Shown here one piece after another: positions 16,881 to 25,058 of a DNA stretch of 64,000 nt (position 1 is the stretch's first letter; every line of letters starts with the position of its first letter). A program made the translations under genes and the position numbers. Location of the stretch: contig NZ_FWXX01000002.1 in the NCBI RefSeq assembly GCF_900176475.1, positions 694,560 through 758,559 on the forward strand. The letters run 5' to 3'. Below the pieces are notes generated by a model. That model had not been told where the DNA came from. It ran no database searches and saw only the letters and a program-made list of their open reading frames with translations. Origin of the DNA: Tropicibacter naphthalenivorans. GTDB taxonomy: Bacteria; Pseudomonadota; Alphaproteobacteria; Rhodobacterales; Rhodobacteraceae.

Positions 16881-17192
16881 ATGACCCTCGAAGAGCTTGA
16901 ACAGATCGTCGCCGCCCGCGCCTCCGCCTCGCCCGACGAAAGCTGGACCGCGAAGCTGCTGGCCAAGGGGCCGGAAAAATGCGCCGAAAAGTTCGGCGAA
17001 GAGGCGGTCGAGGCGATCATCGAAGCGGTCAAGAACGACCCGGAAAAGCTCGCCTCCGAAGCCGCCGACGTGCTGTTCCACCTGCTGGTGATGCTGCGCG
17101 CGCGCGGCGTCAGCGTGGCGCAAGTGATGGATGTGCTGGCCTCGCGCCAGTCGCAATCGGGCCTCGCCGAGAAAGCCTCTCGCCCAAAGTAA
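16881..17192 (+). CDS. hisE: Phosphoribosyl-ATP pyrophosphatase
   Basis: Removes pyrophosphate from PR-ATP, the second step of histidine synthesis. The 103-residue stand-alone form is complete, with the all-alpha NTP-pyrophosphohydrolase motifs KCAEKFGEEAVEAIIEA and SEAADVLFHLLVML, whose Glu/Asp residues bind magnesium. It follows the CxCC protein by 11 bases with ACCACAGGG upstream of the ATG. hisI, hisG, hisD and hisC are not in this window. Confidence 0.96.
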   Translation: MTLEELEQIVAARASASPDESWTAKLLAKGPEKCAEKFGEEAVEAIIEAVKNDPEKLASEAADVLFHLLVMLRARGVSVAQVMDVLASRQSQSGLAEKASRPK

Positions 17193-17204
17193 CGCGCCAA
17201 ATCA

Positions 17205-17258
17205 CGGGACGGTGGGCGGGGCGCCTTTGCCGCAGGCAAACAGCGCCGTCTGCCGTCA
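17205..17258 (+). repeat. Nested-palindrome intergenic repeat, copy 1
   Basis: Sequence GGGACGGTGGGCGGGGCGCCTTTGCCGCAGGC continues to the CCGTC arms near 17247-17256. Inner stem TTTGCC-gca-GGCAAA and outer arms GACGG/CCGTC. The same plan recurs at 40294-40352 and 42436-42491 with different but compensating stem bases. It begins 12 bases after the hisE stop. Confidence 0.7.
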
Positions 17259-17723
17259 CAGCTTGGACGAAATCACACCGGTGTTGAACCCGCCCATGCG
17301 CAACTCGCCGAACAGGCGTTGATACTCGATCTTGGGGCACAGGTTCTGGATCACATCCACGCCCGCCTCATGCGCCTTGGCCGCCGCTTCGGGATGGCTC
17401 ACCCCGATCTGCATCCAGATCGTTTTCAGCGCCGGAAACACCTCCAGGGCCTCATCGACGATGGGCGGTACATGCTCGGACCGGCGAAAGATATCCACCA
17501 TATCCACGTCTTTGGGGCAATCGGCCAAACTGGCCCGCACCTCTTGGCCGAACAGCATCTTCCCCGCAGCGCCGGGATTGACCGGGATCACCGTGAACCC
17601 CTTGAGCGACAAATACCGCGCCACGTAATAGCTGGGGCGCACAGGGTTCAGCGACACCCCCACCACTGCCACCACCTTGGTGCGTTGCAGGATCGTTTTG
17701 ATATCAGAGTCGGAATAGCGCAT
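17256..17723 (-). CDS. CoA-binding domain protein (YccU-like)
   Basis: A 155-residue Rossmann-fold protein related to the CoA-binding domain of succinyl-CoA synthetase. The nucleotide loop is VVAVVGVSLNPVRPSYYVARYL (about 17-38), followed by IPVNPGAAGKMLFG, VDIFRRSEHVPPIVDEAL and WMQIGVSHPEAAAKA, which are family landmarks. The ATG at 17723 is the natural start. Function is not settled; a CoA or acyl-CoA carrier or sensor role is likely. It stands alone after the opposite-strand his cluster, with its 3' end reaching the copy-1 repeat. Confidence 0.88.
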   Translation of the reverse strand: MRYSDSDIKTILQRTKVVAVVGVSLNPVRPSYYVARYLSLKGFTVIPVNPGAAGKMLFGQEVRASLADCPKDVDMVDIFRRSEHVPPIVDEALEVFPALKTIWMQIGVSHPEAAAKAHEAGVDVIQNLCPKIEYQRLFGELRMGGFNTGVISSKL

Positions 17724-17753
17724 GGGCTGAGCCTATCCGCCTTTCCCACAAAG

Positions 17754-17781
17754 AAAAAGCGCCCGAGTGACACCCGGGCGC
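17754..17781 (-). terminator. Rho-independent terminator (minus strand)
   Basis: On the minus strand GCGCCCG (17781-17775) pairs with CGGGCGC (17765-17759), followed by TTTTTC. It ends transcription coming from the DUF2235 gene or from the candidate small RNA just upstream. Confidence 0.85.
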
Positions 17782-17850
17782 AAGTTACGGAACGAGGGAC
17801 AGTGAAGGTCTCGCGGGGGTTCCGTCCCCGCGACCTGAACAAGAGATAGG
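17754..17850 (-). ncRNA. Candidate small RNA or structured 3' UTR
   Basis: Between the DUF2235 stop (17905) and the terminator at 17754 the minus strand carries a second strong hairpin, TCGCGGGG-N7-CCCCGCGA at about 17817-17839, then a linker and the terminator hairpin. The two-hairpin layout of about 95 nt ending in TTTTT resembles a bacterial small RNA. I see no convincing own promoter, so release from the 3' end of the mRNA is equally possible. Confidence 0.4.
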
Positions 17851-17904
17851 CGCGAAAGACACAGTTTAAACCCCGCTCAAGGCTTCGTGAGTAAAAATTC
17901 TTGA

Positions 17905-18963
17905 CTAGCCCTTAACAGCCACTTTCGGCGTGATCTGCCTGCGCACCGCAACGCTGTCGTGCAGCCGCTCGGACGGGTCCGCTCCGACCACACGCGGCCT
18001 GCGCAGCACAAACAGCTTGGCGATCCCGGTCCACAGCCCCACCGAGGGCGCATCCGGATCGCAGGGAAACCGCAGCCGCCATCCGTCCGGCAAGGCCACG
18101 CCGCGTTCCTCCAGCCGTTCAACCATCCAGACCAGCGGGATGTTCGACAGCGGCCGCCCGGCCTGAAACTCGCCCAACTGCCCGCCCACATCGGCGTGGG
18201 TGCCACGAAACCAGACCTGCTCGACGTGGCCTTGCCAGCCCGGCGGACAGGACCACAGCACCGGCGCATAGGCGTTGCGCGTCTCGTCCAGCGCCAGCGC
18301 GTGAAAGCCCGCCTTGATCGACGGCCCCAGCTCGTGCGAGTGAAAGCCATGCTGCGCCTCGGACAGCCGCCACAGGATCGGCAAGCGCAGGCCCAGCGCC
18401 TTGACCGTGTCCCAGACGCCGACCATCTCGATCTGCACGCCCGCGTGGCAATAGGCATCGTGGAACACCCGGTCCATGCCAGCGCCGGACTGAAACTGAT
18501 ACAGCCTGTACGCCTGACGAATATTGCGCTCGGTGGCGCAATCGGCGCGCAAAAGGCCCACGCGGTCAATGATCCCCGCCAAGGACCGCACCGCATACCC
18601 CCCGCGCGAGTAGCCCAGCAGGAAAATCCGGTCACCGGGCCGATAGCGCGAGGCCAAGTACCCGTAAGCCCTACGGATTTGCCGGTTAATGCCGCGCCCA
18701 GTGGCAACCCCCGGCGTGTCGCGCCAATCGCTCCACTGGACGCCGGCCTCGTAGTACAGCGACACGCGCCCGCCCTCTTTGAGCAGGCGATAGGTCAGAC
18801 CCGCGTTGGTTTCCCAGCCCTCGCGGAGCGTCGACATGGTGCCATCCAGGATGATGACGTGATCCATCGGACCACGGCGCGCAGAATAGGCCGAGTGGCC
18901 CGAGGCAAAGCGCCGCCGGACCCACCCGAGAACCGTATCACTCAGCCGCGATCTTTGATCCAT
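17905..18963 (-). CDS. DUF2235 alpha/beta-hydrolase-like protein
   Basis: A 352-residue protein of the DUF2235 family, which includes the Tle1-type phospholipases. The N-terminal landmark is HVIILDGTMSTL (about residues 34-45); the serine nucleophile is in the GYSRGG elbow (about residue 118). A later Asp and the His in FRGTHADVGG complete a plausible triad. No signal peptide is present, so the protein is probably cytosolic. Its ATG lies inside the end of the molybdenum-hydroxylase gene (26-base overlap), so the two are probably translationally coupled. No type VI secretion genes are near, which argues against a T6SS effector role here. The substrate is unknown. Confidence 0.85.
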   Translation of the reverse strand: MDQRSRLSDTVLGWVRRRFASGHSAYSARRGPMDHVIILDGTMSTLREGWETNAGLTYRLLKEGGRVSLYYEAGVQWSDWRDTPGVATGRGINRQIRRAYGYLASRYRPGDRIFLLGYSRGGYAVRSLAGIIDRVGLLRADCATERNIRQAYRLYQFQSGAGMDRVFHDAYCHAGVQIEMVGVWDTVKALGLRLPILWRLSEAQHGFHSHELGPSIKAGFHALALDETRNAYAPVLWSCPPGWQGHVEQVWFRGTHADVGGQLGEFQAGRPLSNIPLVWMVERLEERGVALPDGWRLRFPCDPDAPSVGLWTGIAKLFVLRRPRVVGADPSERLHDSVAVRRQITPKVAVKG

Positions 18964-21232
18964 CCCTCAACATGTCCCACATACGCATCGGGGTGAACGG
19001 CATGTCCACCTGCCGGATGCCGCGATCCCACAGCGCGTCCTGCACCGCGTTCGACACGGCGGCCATGGCGCCCACGGTCCCCGCCTCGCCGCAGCCTTTC
19101 ATCCCCATGGGGTTGGCGGTCGACGGCACCGGCTCGGTGTCAAAACCGATCATCGGCACGTCCAGCGCCCGCGGCATGGCGTAATCCATGAAGGTCGCGG
19201 TCAAAAGCTGGCCATCCTCGTCATAGACAACCCGTTCGCTCATCGCTTGACCGATGCCCTGGACAACGCCGCCGTGGACCTGCCCCTGCGCCAGCATCGG
19301 GTTGATCAGATTGCCGAAATCGTCGACCACGTTAAAGCGATCCACCCGCGCGACACCCGTGTCCGGGTCAATTTCCACCTCGGCCACGTGGCAGCCGTTG
19401 GGATAGCTGCGCCCCGGCAAGGTCGCCGTTGCCTGCCACGTCAGCAGATCCTCGCGGCCTGCCTCGCGCGCCATCTGTGCTGCTTCGATCATGGTGGGGG
19501 ACAGGTTCGACCCCTCGGCGCGAAAGCGCTCGTCGTCAAAGCTGATCTCGGACGCCGCGACGCCCATTTCATCGGCGAGGAACTCGGCAAAGCCCTGCTT
19601 CATCTCGGCCACCGCTTGCAGCGTCACGTTGGTCTGCACGGTGACAGAGCGCGACCCGCCCGTTCCCCCGCCCGAGGCGATGCGGTCAGAATCGCCCTGC
19701 ACCACCTCGATCAGCTCGGCGGGAATGCCGGTCTGGTCGGACAGGAACTGGCGGAACACGGTTTCGTGCCCTTGGCCGTTCGACTGGGTGCCCACGTAGA
19801 TCAGCGCGCCGCCTCCTTCGGTGAATTCGACCTTAACGTCTTCGTTCGGTGCGCCGAGGATAGACTCGATATAATAACAAATGCCCAAGCCGCGCAGTTT
19901 TCCCGCCGCCTCGGACGCCGCTTTGCGCGCGGCAAAGCCCGTCATATCGGCCAAATCCGCGCCATGGGCCATCACCCGGGGGAAATCGCCCACGTCATAG
20001 GTCTCTCCCACCACGGTCTTATACGGAAAATCTTTGATAAAGTTGATGCGCCGCAGCTCTAGCGGGTCAACGCCCAGCTCGCGCGCGGCGCGGTCCATGA
20101 TCCGTTCCAGCACATAGATCGCCTCGGGGCGGCCTGCCCCGCGATAAGCGTCGGTCTGGCAGGTGTTGGTGTAGAACCCTTCGGTGCGCAGATAGGCCGT
20201 CTGGATGTCATAGGTCCCGGTCAGCACCCGCGCGAACAGGTTCGACTGGATCGGCTGGCCGAACTGCGAGTTATACGCCCCAAGGTTACAGCGGTTGTGC
20301 ACCCGGTAGGCGGTGATCTTGTTGCTCTCGTCAAAGGCCAGCTCGGCAGTCGTGGTCAGATCGCGCCCGCCGTTGTCGGTCAGCATCGCTTCGGTGCGGT
20401 CGGACATCCAAGCCACCGGGCGGCCCAGCTTTTTCGCCGCATAGGGGACAAAGAAATACTCGGGGTAGATCATCCCCTTCATCCCAAAGCCGCCGCCCAC
20501 GTCGGGGTTGACCGTGTGGATCGCCTCTGGCGGCAGACCAAAGGCGCGGGACAGTTCGCGTTTCATCACCCAGACGCCCTGCCCGCCAAAGGTCAGGTGC
20601 AGGCGGTCGTCCTTATACTCGGCAAAGCAGCCGCGCGGCTCCATCGAGTTGGCGATGATGCGGTTGTCATCCACTTGCAGGGTGACGGTCTTGGCCGCGG
20701 TTTTGAACGCCGCTTCGGTCGCCGCCTCGTCGCCGAGGCCGAAATCAAAGGCGCGGTTGCCGGGGGCTTCGGGGTGGATGGTGGTCTCGCCCATTTCCAG
20801 CGCAAGGCTGACGGGCAGCTCTTCGTAGTCAAAGTCGATCAGCTCGGCGGCGTCGCGCGCCTGTTGCAGTGTCTCGGCGACGATCACGGCGATGGCCTCA
20901 CCGACGAAACGCACCACGCCTTCGGCGAGGACCGGGCGCTTGGGGGCCGCGCCCTTGGTGCCGTCGCGGTTGTCCACGGTCACCGCCCACATGTCGGTCT
21001 TGATCCCGTCGTCCAGCATGTCCTGCGCGGTGAAAATGCCGTGCACGCCATCGGCGGCGCGGGCGTCCTCCAGCCCGAGGCTGATGATCCGCGCATGGGC
21101 GACGGGCGAGCGAAAGACATAGGCCCGCAGCGCATCCTGGGGAAAGATGTCCTCCATATAGCGGCCCTGCCCGGTCAGAAACCGCTGATCTTCAACTCGT
21201 GTGACCGACTGGCTCTTGCCGAAATTGTCCAT
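18938..21232 (-). CDS. Molybdenum hydroxylase large subunit (CoxL form II / xanthine dehydrogenase family)
   Basis: A 764-residue molybdopterin-cytosine-dinucleotide subunit. The N-terminal aldehyde-oxidase a/b hammerhead (about 1-130) precedes the Mo-binding domain with GGGFGMKG, QTDAYRGAGRPEA, the Q/S/G-rich GSRSVTVQTN segment and GCGEAGTVG, whose Glu is the catalytic base. The active loop AYRGAGR is that of form II enzymes and not the AYxCSFR of true CO dehydrogenase, so the substrate is probably an aldehyde or N-heterocycle. The ATG at 21232 follows GAGGAGACACCCC. The FAD (CoxM) and iron-sulfur (CoxS) subunits, needed for function, are not in the window. Confidence 0.93.
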   Translation of the reverse strand: MDNFGKSQSVTRVEDQRFLTGQGRYMEDIFPQDALRAYVFRSPVAHARIISLGLEDARAADGVHGIFTAQDMLDDGIKTDMWAVTVDNRDGTKGAAPKRPVLAEGVVRFVGEAIAVIVAETLQQARDAAELIDFDYEELPVSLALEMGETTIHPEAPGNRAFDFGLGDEAATEAAFKTAAKTVTLQVDDNRIIANSMEPRGCFAEYKDDRLHLTFGGQGVWVMKRELSRAFGLPPEAIHTVNPDVGGGFGMKGMIYPEYFFVPYAAKKLGRPVAWMSDRTEAMLTDNGGRDLTTTAELAFDESNKITAYRVHNRCNLGAYNSQFGQPIQSNLFARVLTGTYDIQTAYLRTEGFYTNTCQTDAYRGAGRPEAIYVLERIMDRAARELGVDPLELRRINFIKDFPYKTVVGETYDVGDFPRVMAHGADLADMTGFAARKAASEAAGKLRGLGICYYIESILGAPNEDVKVEFTEGGGALIYVGTQSNGQGHETVFRQFLSDQTGIPAELIEVVQGDSDRIASGGGTGGSRSVTVQTNVTLQAVAEMKQGFAEFLADEMGVAASEISFDDERFRAEGSNLSPTMIEAAQMAREAGREDLLTWQATATLPGRSYPNGCHVAEVEIDPDTGVARVDRFNVVDDFGNLINPMLAQGQVHGGVVQGIGQAMSERVVYDEDGQLLTATFMDYAMPRALDVPMIGFDTEPVPSTANPMGMKGCGEAGTVGAMAAVSNAVQDALWDRGIRQVDMPFTPMRMWDMLRDGSKIAAE

Positions 21233-21305
21233 GGGGTGTCTCCTCGCGCATGTCTTGAGGCGGACTGTAGCGGGCAAAGCGCCCGTGTCCACCCCGGCGC
21301 CGGAG

Positions 21306-22424
21306 CTATCGCGCCAAAGTCACCACCCGCCGCGCGCCATAGCCGTTAAAGCGGGTCGAAAGCGCGGTGGAATAAGCCCCGCAGGCTTCGAACAGCAGGT
21401 AGTCGTCGTCGCGCAGATCGCCGGGTAAGGCGACGCGCTCGGACAGGCGGTCAAGGCTGTCGCAGGTGGGGCCAAAGACGGTGAATTCACGCGCGGGGCC
21501 AAGGCGCGGCTGCCCCTGCGGGGTCAGCACCCGGATGCGCCCGCCGGGGCCAAGGTCGCGCCATTCGCTCAGCCCGCCGTAGATCCCATCGTTGAGGAAG
21601 ACCGCCCCGCCGGTGACCGCCTTGGCACGCAGCGCCAGCTGATAGCTCTCGGCGACCATGGCGCGCCCCGGCTCGCAGACCAGAGGAGGCGGGGCGTCAA
21701 AAGCCACCGTCGCAGCGGCCCGGATGGCGGTGAAAATCCGTTCCAGATCCGGGGCCTCGCCGCCCCGATGCGCCGGAAAGCCGCCGCCCACGTTCAGCCG
21801 ATGCAAGGCGATGTGGTGGTCGCGGGTCAGGTCTCCGATGGCGGTGATGTAGCTGACCCAGGCCAGCGGGTCGTCGCATTGCGTGCCGGGATGAAAGGTC
21901 ACCGAGGGCAAGCCGCCGCGCGCGATCACTGCCCGCAGCAGCGCCGCCGTCTCGTCCAGCCCCGCGCCGAACTTGGAGCCAAAGTCATAAACTGCGCCCT
22001 TGACCGGCAGTTTCAGCCGCACCGCGATGTCGAGGCCATGCAGATCGCCCAGCTTGTCCAGCTCTGACATCCGGTCCACCGACCAACTGGCGCAGCCGTA
22101 ATCGCGGGCCTGCGCGATCTCGGCCCTTGAACGCACCGGGTTGTGGTAGTGCAAAACCGCGTCCGGCGCGATGTCGCGCACCAGCGCCATTTCCTCGATT
22201 GAGGCGACGTCAAAGGCGGTCATCCCCGCGCTCACCAGCGTCTCGATCACGCCGCGATCCGGGTTGGCTTTGACCGCGTATGTCGTCAGGCCGGGAAAGC
22301 CTTTGTGAAAGGTGTCCGCCGTTTGCCGCAGCCGCGCCGGGTCAAAAAAGAACACCGGGTCGTCCGGCTGCATCTTTGCCAGCCAAATGCCGGGATCGGT
22401 TTGAAATGCCTGTTGAAGTCCCAT
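21306..22424 (-). CDS. PLP-dependent (type III fold) ornithine/arginine/diaminopimelate decarboxylase-family protein
   Basis: A 372-residue fold-type III PLP enzyme. The PLP-binding Lys is in TTYAVKANP (about residue 49), the glycine loop is LNVGGGFPA, phosphate contact is in CEPGRAMVAE, and the substrate Cys/Asp region is FGPTCDSLDR with the C-terminal FEACGAYS. These match eukaryote-like ornithine decarboxylases, and putrescine production from ornithine is the best guess; lysine or carboxynorspermidine substrates are alternatives. The ATG at 22424 fits the family start. It diverges from an Lrp regulator. A putrescine-producing enzyme in the same window as a putrescine-breakdown cluster at 47-55 kb is notable. 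Confidence 0.88.
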   Translation of the reverse strand: MGLQQAFQTDPGIWLAKMQPDDPVFFFDPARLRQTADTFHKGFPGLTTYAVKANPDRGVIETLVSAGMTAFDVASIEEMALVRDIAPDAVLHYHNPVRSRAEIAQARDYGCASWSVDRMSELDKLGDLHGLDIAVRLKLPVKGAVYDFGSKFGAGLDETAALLRAVIARGGLPSVTFHPGTQCDDPLAWVSYITAIGDLTRDHHIALHRLNVGGGFPAHRGGEAPDLERIFTAIRAAATVAFDAPPPLVCEPGRAMVAESYQLALRAKAVTGGAVFLNDGIYGGLSEWRDLGPGGRIRVLTPQGQPRLGPAREFTVFGPTCDSLDRLSERVALPGDLRDDDYLLFEACGAYSTALSTRFNGYGARRVVTLAR

Positions 22425-22533
22425 CGCGCGCGCCTTTTCGGTTGATCTGGCTTTAGCTTTGCAAAGGAAACGCTCGATTTCACGTGGCAGACATGGCAAG
22501 CTGCCTGGAATTTCACGACAAATCGCAGGGCAA
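22425..22533. promoter_or_regulatory. Divergent control region with ATTTCACG repeats and CTTTGCAAAG
   Basis: The 109 bases between the decarboxylase and the Lrp gene hold two direct copies of ATTTCACG (22477-22484 and 22510-22517, 33 bases apart, about three helical turns), an inverted pair GGCAG/CTGCC between them, and the palindrome CTTTGCAAAG at 22457-22466. The spaced repeats are plausible contact sites for the adjacent Lrp protein; this is inference. Confidence 0.4.
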
Positions 22534-22968
22534 ATGATGCAGATCGACGAAACGGACCAAGCCTTGATCGCCGCCCTAACCGAAAACGCGCGCCTGCCGG
22601 TGGCCGATCTGGCGCGGCGGCTGGGGGTCGCGCGGACCACGGTTCAGGCGCGGATTGACCGGCTGGTGGATCGCGGGTTGATCACCGGCTTTACCCTGCG
22701 CAAAGGCCCGGGACTGCGCCCCCCTTTGCGCGCCACGGTGTTGATCAGCGTTGAACCGCGCGCCACCCCCGCCGTGCTGGACCGGCTCAAAGCCTTGCCG
22801 CAGGTGGATTGCGTGCACACCACGTCGGGGCGCTTTGACCTGATCGCGCAGTTGGCCGCACAGGACACCGAAACGCTGGACCGCTGCCTTGACAGCATCG
22901 GCGAGGCGAAGGGGGTGAAAAGCTCGGAGAGCCTTATTCACCTGTCCACGCGCATCGACAGGACGTGA
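22534..22968 (+). CDS. Lrp/AsnC-family transcriptional regulator
   Basis: A 144-residue regulator with an N-terminal HTH (about 5-55: DQALIAALTENARLPVADLARRLGVARTTVQARIDRL) and an AsnC ligand-binding domain (about 65-140, DLIAQLAAQDTETLDRCLDSIG). Two adjacent ATGs at 22534 and 22537 are possible starts, close behind GCAGGG; an upstream in-frame codon at 22459 lies in the divergent promoter and is unlikely. It probably controls the divergent decarboxylase in response to an amino acid. Its stop codon directly abuts the converging yciB stop at 22969. Confidence 0.9.
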   Translation: MMQIDETDQALIAALTENARLPVADLARRLGVARTTVQARIDRLVDRGLITGFTLRKGPGLRPPLRATVLISVEPRATPAVLDRLKALPQVDCVHTTSGRFDLIAQLAAQDTETLDRCLDSIGEAKGVKSSESLIHLSTRIDRT

Positions 22969-23577
22969 TTACTCCGCAGGCTCGTCGCTTTCCTCGAGGG
23001 CGTATTCCTTGAACAGCTTGCCCTGAAAGATGAAGAACAGGAAAATCGCCGCCGTCAGCCCGAAGGTCTTGAAATAGACCCAAGTCTCGGTGGTCTGCGT
23101 GCGCCAGATGATCTCGTTCAGCGCCGCCAGACCAAAGAAGAACAGCATGATCCGCTTGGTCAGCAGCATCCAGCCTTCGTGGCGCAGGGGCATCATGCCC
23201 TCCATCACCTTTTCCAGCCAGCTTTCGCCGCGCATAATGCCAACCGCCAGCGCGCCGCCAAACAGCAGGTAGATCAGCGTCGGCTTCATCTTGAAAAAGC
23301 GTTCATCGTTCAACCAGACCGACAGCCCGCCAAAGACCACGATCAAGACCGCCGTAACGATCTGCATCAGGCTTAGGTGGCGCGTCAGTATCCACTGCGC
23401 CGCCATCGACAGCAAGAACACCGGGATGAAGCAGGCGGTGACGACGATAAAGCCCTGATACTCGGTCCCGGCGATCTCGAAGACGCGGTCCTTGAGCCAC
23501 ATGTAGGCGGCAAAGAACCCGATGATCGGGCCGTACTCGAGGGCGGCTTTGACACCGGGGCTGATCTGTTTCGTCAT
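22969..23577 (-). CDS. yciB: Inner-membrane septation protein YciB/IspZ
   Basis: A 202-residue integral membrane protein with about five or six transmembrane helices (for example FIVVTACFIPVFLLSMAAQWIL and IMLFFFGLAALNEIIW), matching the IspZ/YciB family linked to septation and envelope synthesis. Landmarks are EYGPIIGFFAAY, KPTLIYLLFGG and the LNEIIWR segment. The ATG at 23577 follows GGAGCCTC; a GTG one codon earlier is also open. It is followed upstream, on the same strand, by a drug/metabolite transporter 37 bases away, which may be cotranscribed. Confidence 0.92.
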   Translation of the reverse strand: MTKQISPGVKAALEYGPIIGFFAAYMWLKDRVFEIAGTEYQGFIVVTACFIPVFLLSMAAQWILTRHLSLMQIVTAVLIVVFGGLSVWLNDERFFKMKPTLIYLLFGGALAVGIMRGESWLEKVMEGMMPLRHEGWMLLTKRIMLFFFGLAALNEIIWRTQTTETWVYFKTFGLTAAIFLFFIFQGKLFKEYALEESDEPAE

Positions 23578-23613
23578 CACGAGGCTCCTTAGCGTGGGGC
23601 AGACATAAGCGCG

Positions 23614-24516
23614 CTAGCCGCCAAGCTCAACAATCACCGCGCCGATTGCGATAAGCGCCATCAGCGCGATGCGGCGCGGGCCGACCTTTTCGCCCAGCAC
23701 CAGCCAGCCGATCAGCGCTGCAAACACGGTCGAGGTTTCGCGCAGGACGGCGGCTTCGCCCACGTTGTCCAGACGCGTCGCCAGCATGATCGAGCCAAAG
23801 CTGAAGTAGGCTACAAACGCCCCTATGATGCCGCGCGCGACCAGCGGTTTCAGCGGCGGCACATGCCCCGCGCGGCGCAGACGCACCCCCGCGATCACCG
23901 GCATCAGCCAGCCGTCGATGAAAAAGAACCACGCGAGAAAGGTGAACGGATCGGCGGTCGCCCGGATGCCATAGGCGTCGTAGGTGGTATACAGCGCCAC
24001 GAAGAGGCCCGTCGCCACCGCCAGCGCCAGCGCCTTGGGCAGCTTGTCGCGGTCGTCGGTGATGGTGCGCAGGTTATAGACCGCAAGGCCGTAGATCCCC
24101 GCCAGCAGCACCGCCACCCCCAGCCACTGCACCGGGCCGAAATGCTCGCCAAAGATCAGCGACGCGCCGATCACCGCGAACAGCGGCCCCGTGCCACGCA
24201 CCACCGGGTAGACCACGGTATAGGCGCCTTGGGTGTAGGTCATGGCTTGGAGCAGCTTGTAGGCACCGTGGATCACGAAAGCGCCGGCAAAGATCGGCCA
24301 CATATGCGGCTCTGGCCACGGCACCACGAACAGCGCGAAAGGCGCGGCCATGATCCCATAGCTAAGGTCCATGGCCCCGCGCGACAGCCACGGGTCGTGC
24401 TTGCCCTTTTGCAGCGCGCCAAACAGCGCGTGCAGGAACGCCGCAAGGACCGCGAGGGCCAGCGCGAGGTTATGCCCGGCGGCGGTGCCTTCGAGAGAAA
24501 TCAACCAGTCGCTCAT
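23614..24516 (-). CDS. EamA-family (DMT) transporter
   Basis: A 300-residue inner-membrane carrier with ten predicted helices arranged as two EamA repeats. The second repeat contains the usual VVRGTGPLFAVIGASLIFGE and the C-terminal GWLVLGEKVGPRRIALMALIAIGAV. The substrate is not deducible; DMT members export amino acids, metabolites or drugs. It lies upstream of yciB on the same strand with a 36-base gap, and diverges from the mgtC-like gene. Confidence 0.88.
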   Translation of the reverse strand: MSDWLISLEGTAAGHNLALALAVLAAFLHALFGALQKGKHDPWLSRGAMDLSYGIMAAPFALFVVPWPEPHMWPIFAGAFVIHGAYKLLQAMTYTQGAYTVVYPVVRGTGPLFAVIGASLIFGEHFGPVQWLGVAVLLAGIYGLAVYNLRTITDDRDKLPKALALAVATGLFVALYTTYDAYGIRATADPFTFLAWFFFIDGWLMPVIAGVRLRRAGHVPPLKPLVARGIIGAFVAYFSFGSIMLATRLDNVGEAAVLRETSTVFAALIGWLVLGEKVGPRRIALMALIAIGAVIVELGG

Positions 24517-24572
24517 GCGGAAAATCCTGTTAAAGTGGCGAAACCGCTCTGAAATATCCCAAGAGGCACGGC

Positions 24573-25058
24573 ATGTGGCAGCAGATCGTCAACGAATTCA
24601 CCGGCAACTTTTCCGTGGTGCCCGCGCCCGTGGCCTTTGCCCGGCTGCTGATCGCCATCGGCTTGGCCGCCGTGATCGGGCTGGAGCGCGAGATGCGCCG
24701 CGAACCGGCGGGGCTGCGCACCCATATCCTTGTGTCCGTGGCGGCGTGTTTGTTCGTGATGATCGGGCAGGAGCTCAGCGCCATCGACTTTGGCGGCGCA
24801 GGCGAGCAGCGCCAAGACCCCCTGCGCATGATCGAAGCGGTCACAGCGGGGGTCGCGTTTTTGTCGGCGGGGGGCATCTTTGCCAGCGGCGGGCACCATC
24901 GCGGGCTGACCACCGGCGCGTCGCTGTGGATGTGCGGGGCGATTGGTCTGGGCTGCGGGGCGGGCAACACGGTGCTGGCCGCCATGGCGACCGCAATCGT
25001 GCTGACCGTTTTGCTGTTGTTGCGTCAGATCGAGCGGCGCATGGGCACCCACGATTAA
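24573..25058 (+). CDS. MgtC/SapB-family membrane protein
   Basis: A 161-residue protein with four or five membrane helices and the MgtC core: RLLIAIGLAAVIGLEREMRREPAGLRTHILVSVAACLF, then AVTAGVAFLSAGGI and LTTGASLWMCGAIGLGCG. It is the short form without the C-terminal ACT-like domain of virulence MgtC. In other bacteria such proteins affect magnesium, phosphate or ATP-synthase homeostasis; here the role is unknown. Its stop overlaps the converging ftsY stop by 3-4 bases. The magnesium channel gene mgtE is in the window but 38 kb away. Confidence 0.88.
   Translation: MWQQIVNEFTGNFSVVPAPVAFARLLIAIGLAAVIGLEREMRREPAGLRTHILVSVAACLFVMIGQELSAIDFGGAGEQRQDPLRMIEAVTAGVAFLSAGGIFASGGHHRGLTTGASLWMCGAIGLGCGAGNTVLAAMATAIVLTVLLLLRQIERRMGTHD

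Noticed and set aside
17877-18707. Second minus-strand frame inside the DUF2235 region
   Set aside because: Arg/Cys/Trp-rich translation in a shifted frame; the 17905-18963 frame carries the GYSRG and FRGTHADVGG motifs.
17905-18963. Type VI secretion effector locus (DUF2235 as Tle1)
   Set aside because: No VgrG, PAAR, chaperone or immunity gene is near; the neighbour is a molybdenum hydroxylase.
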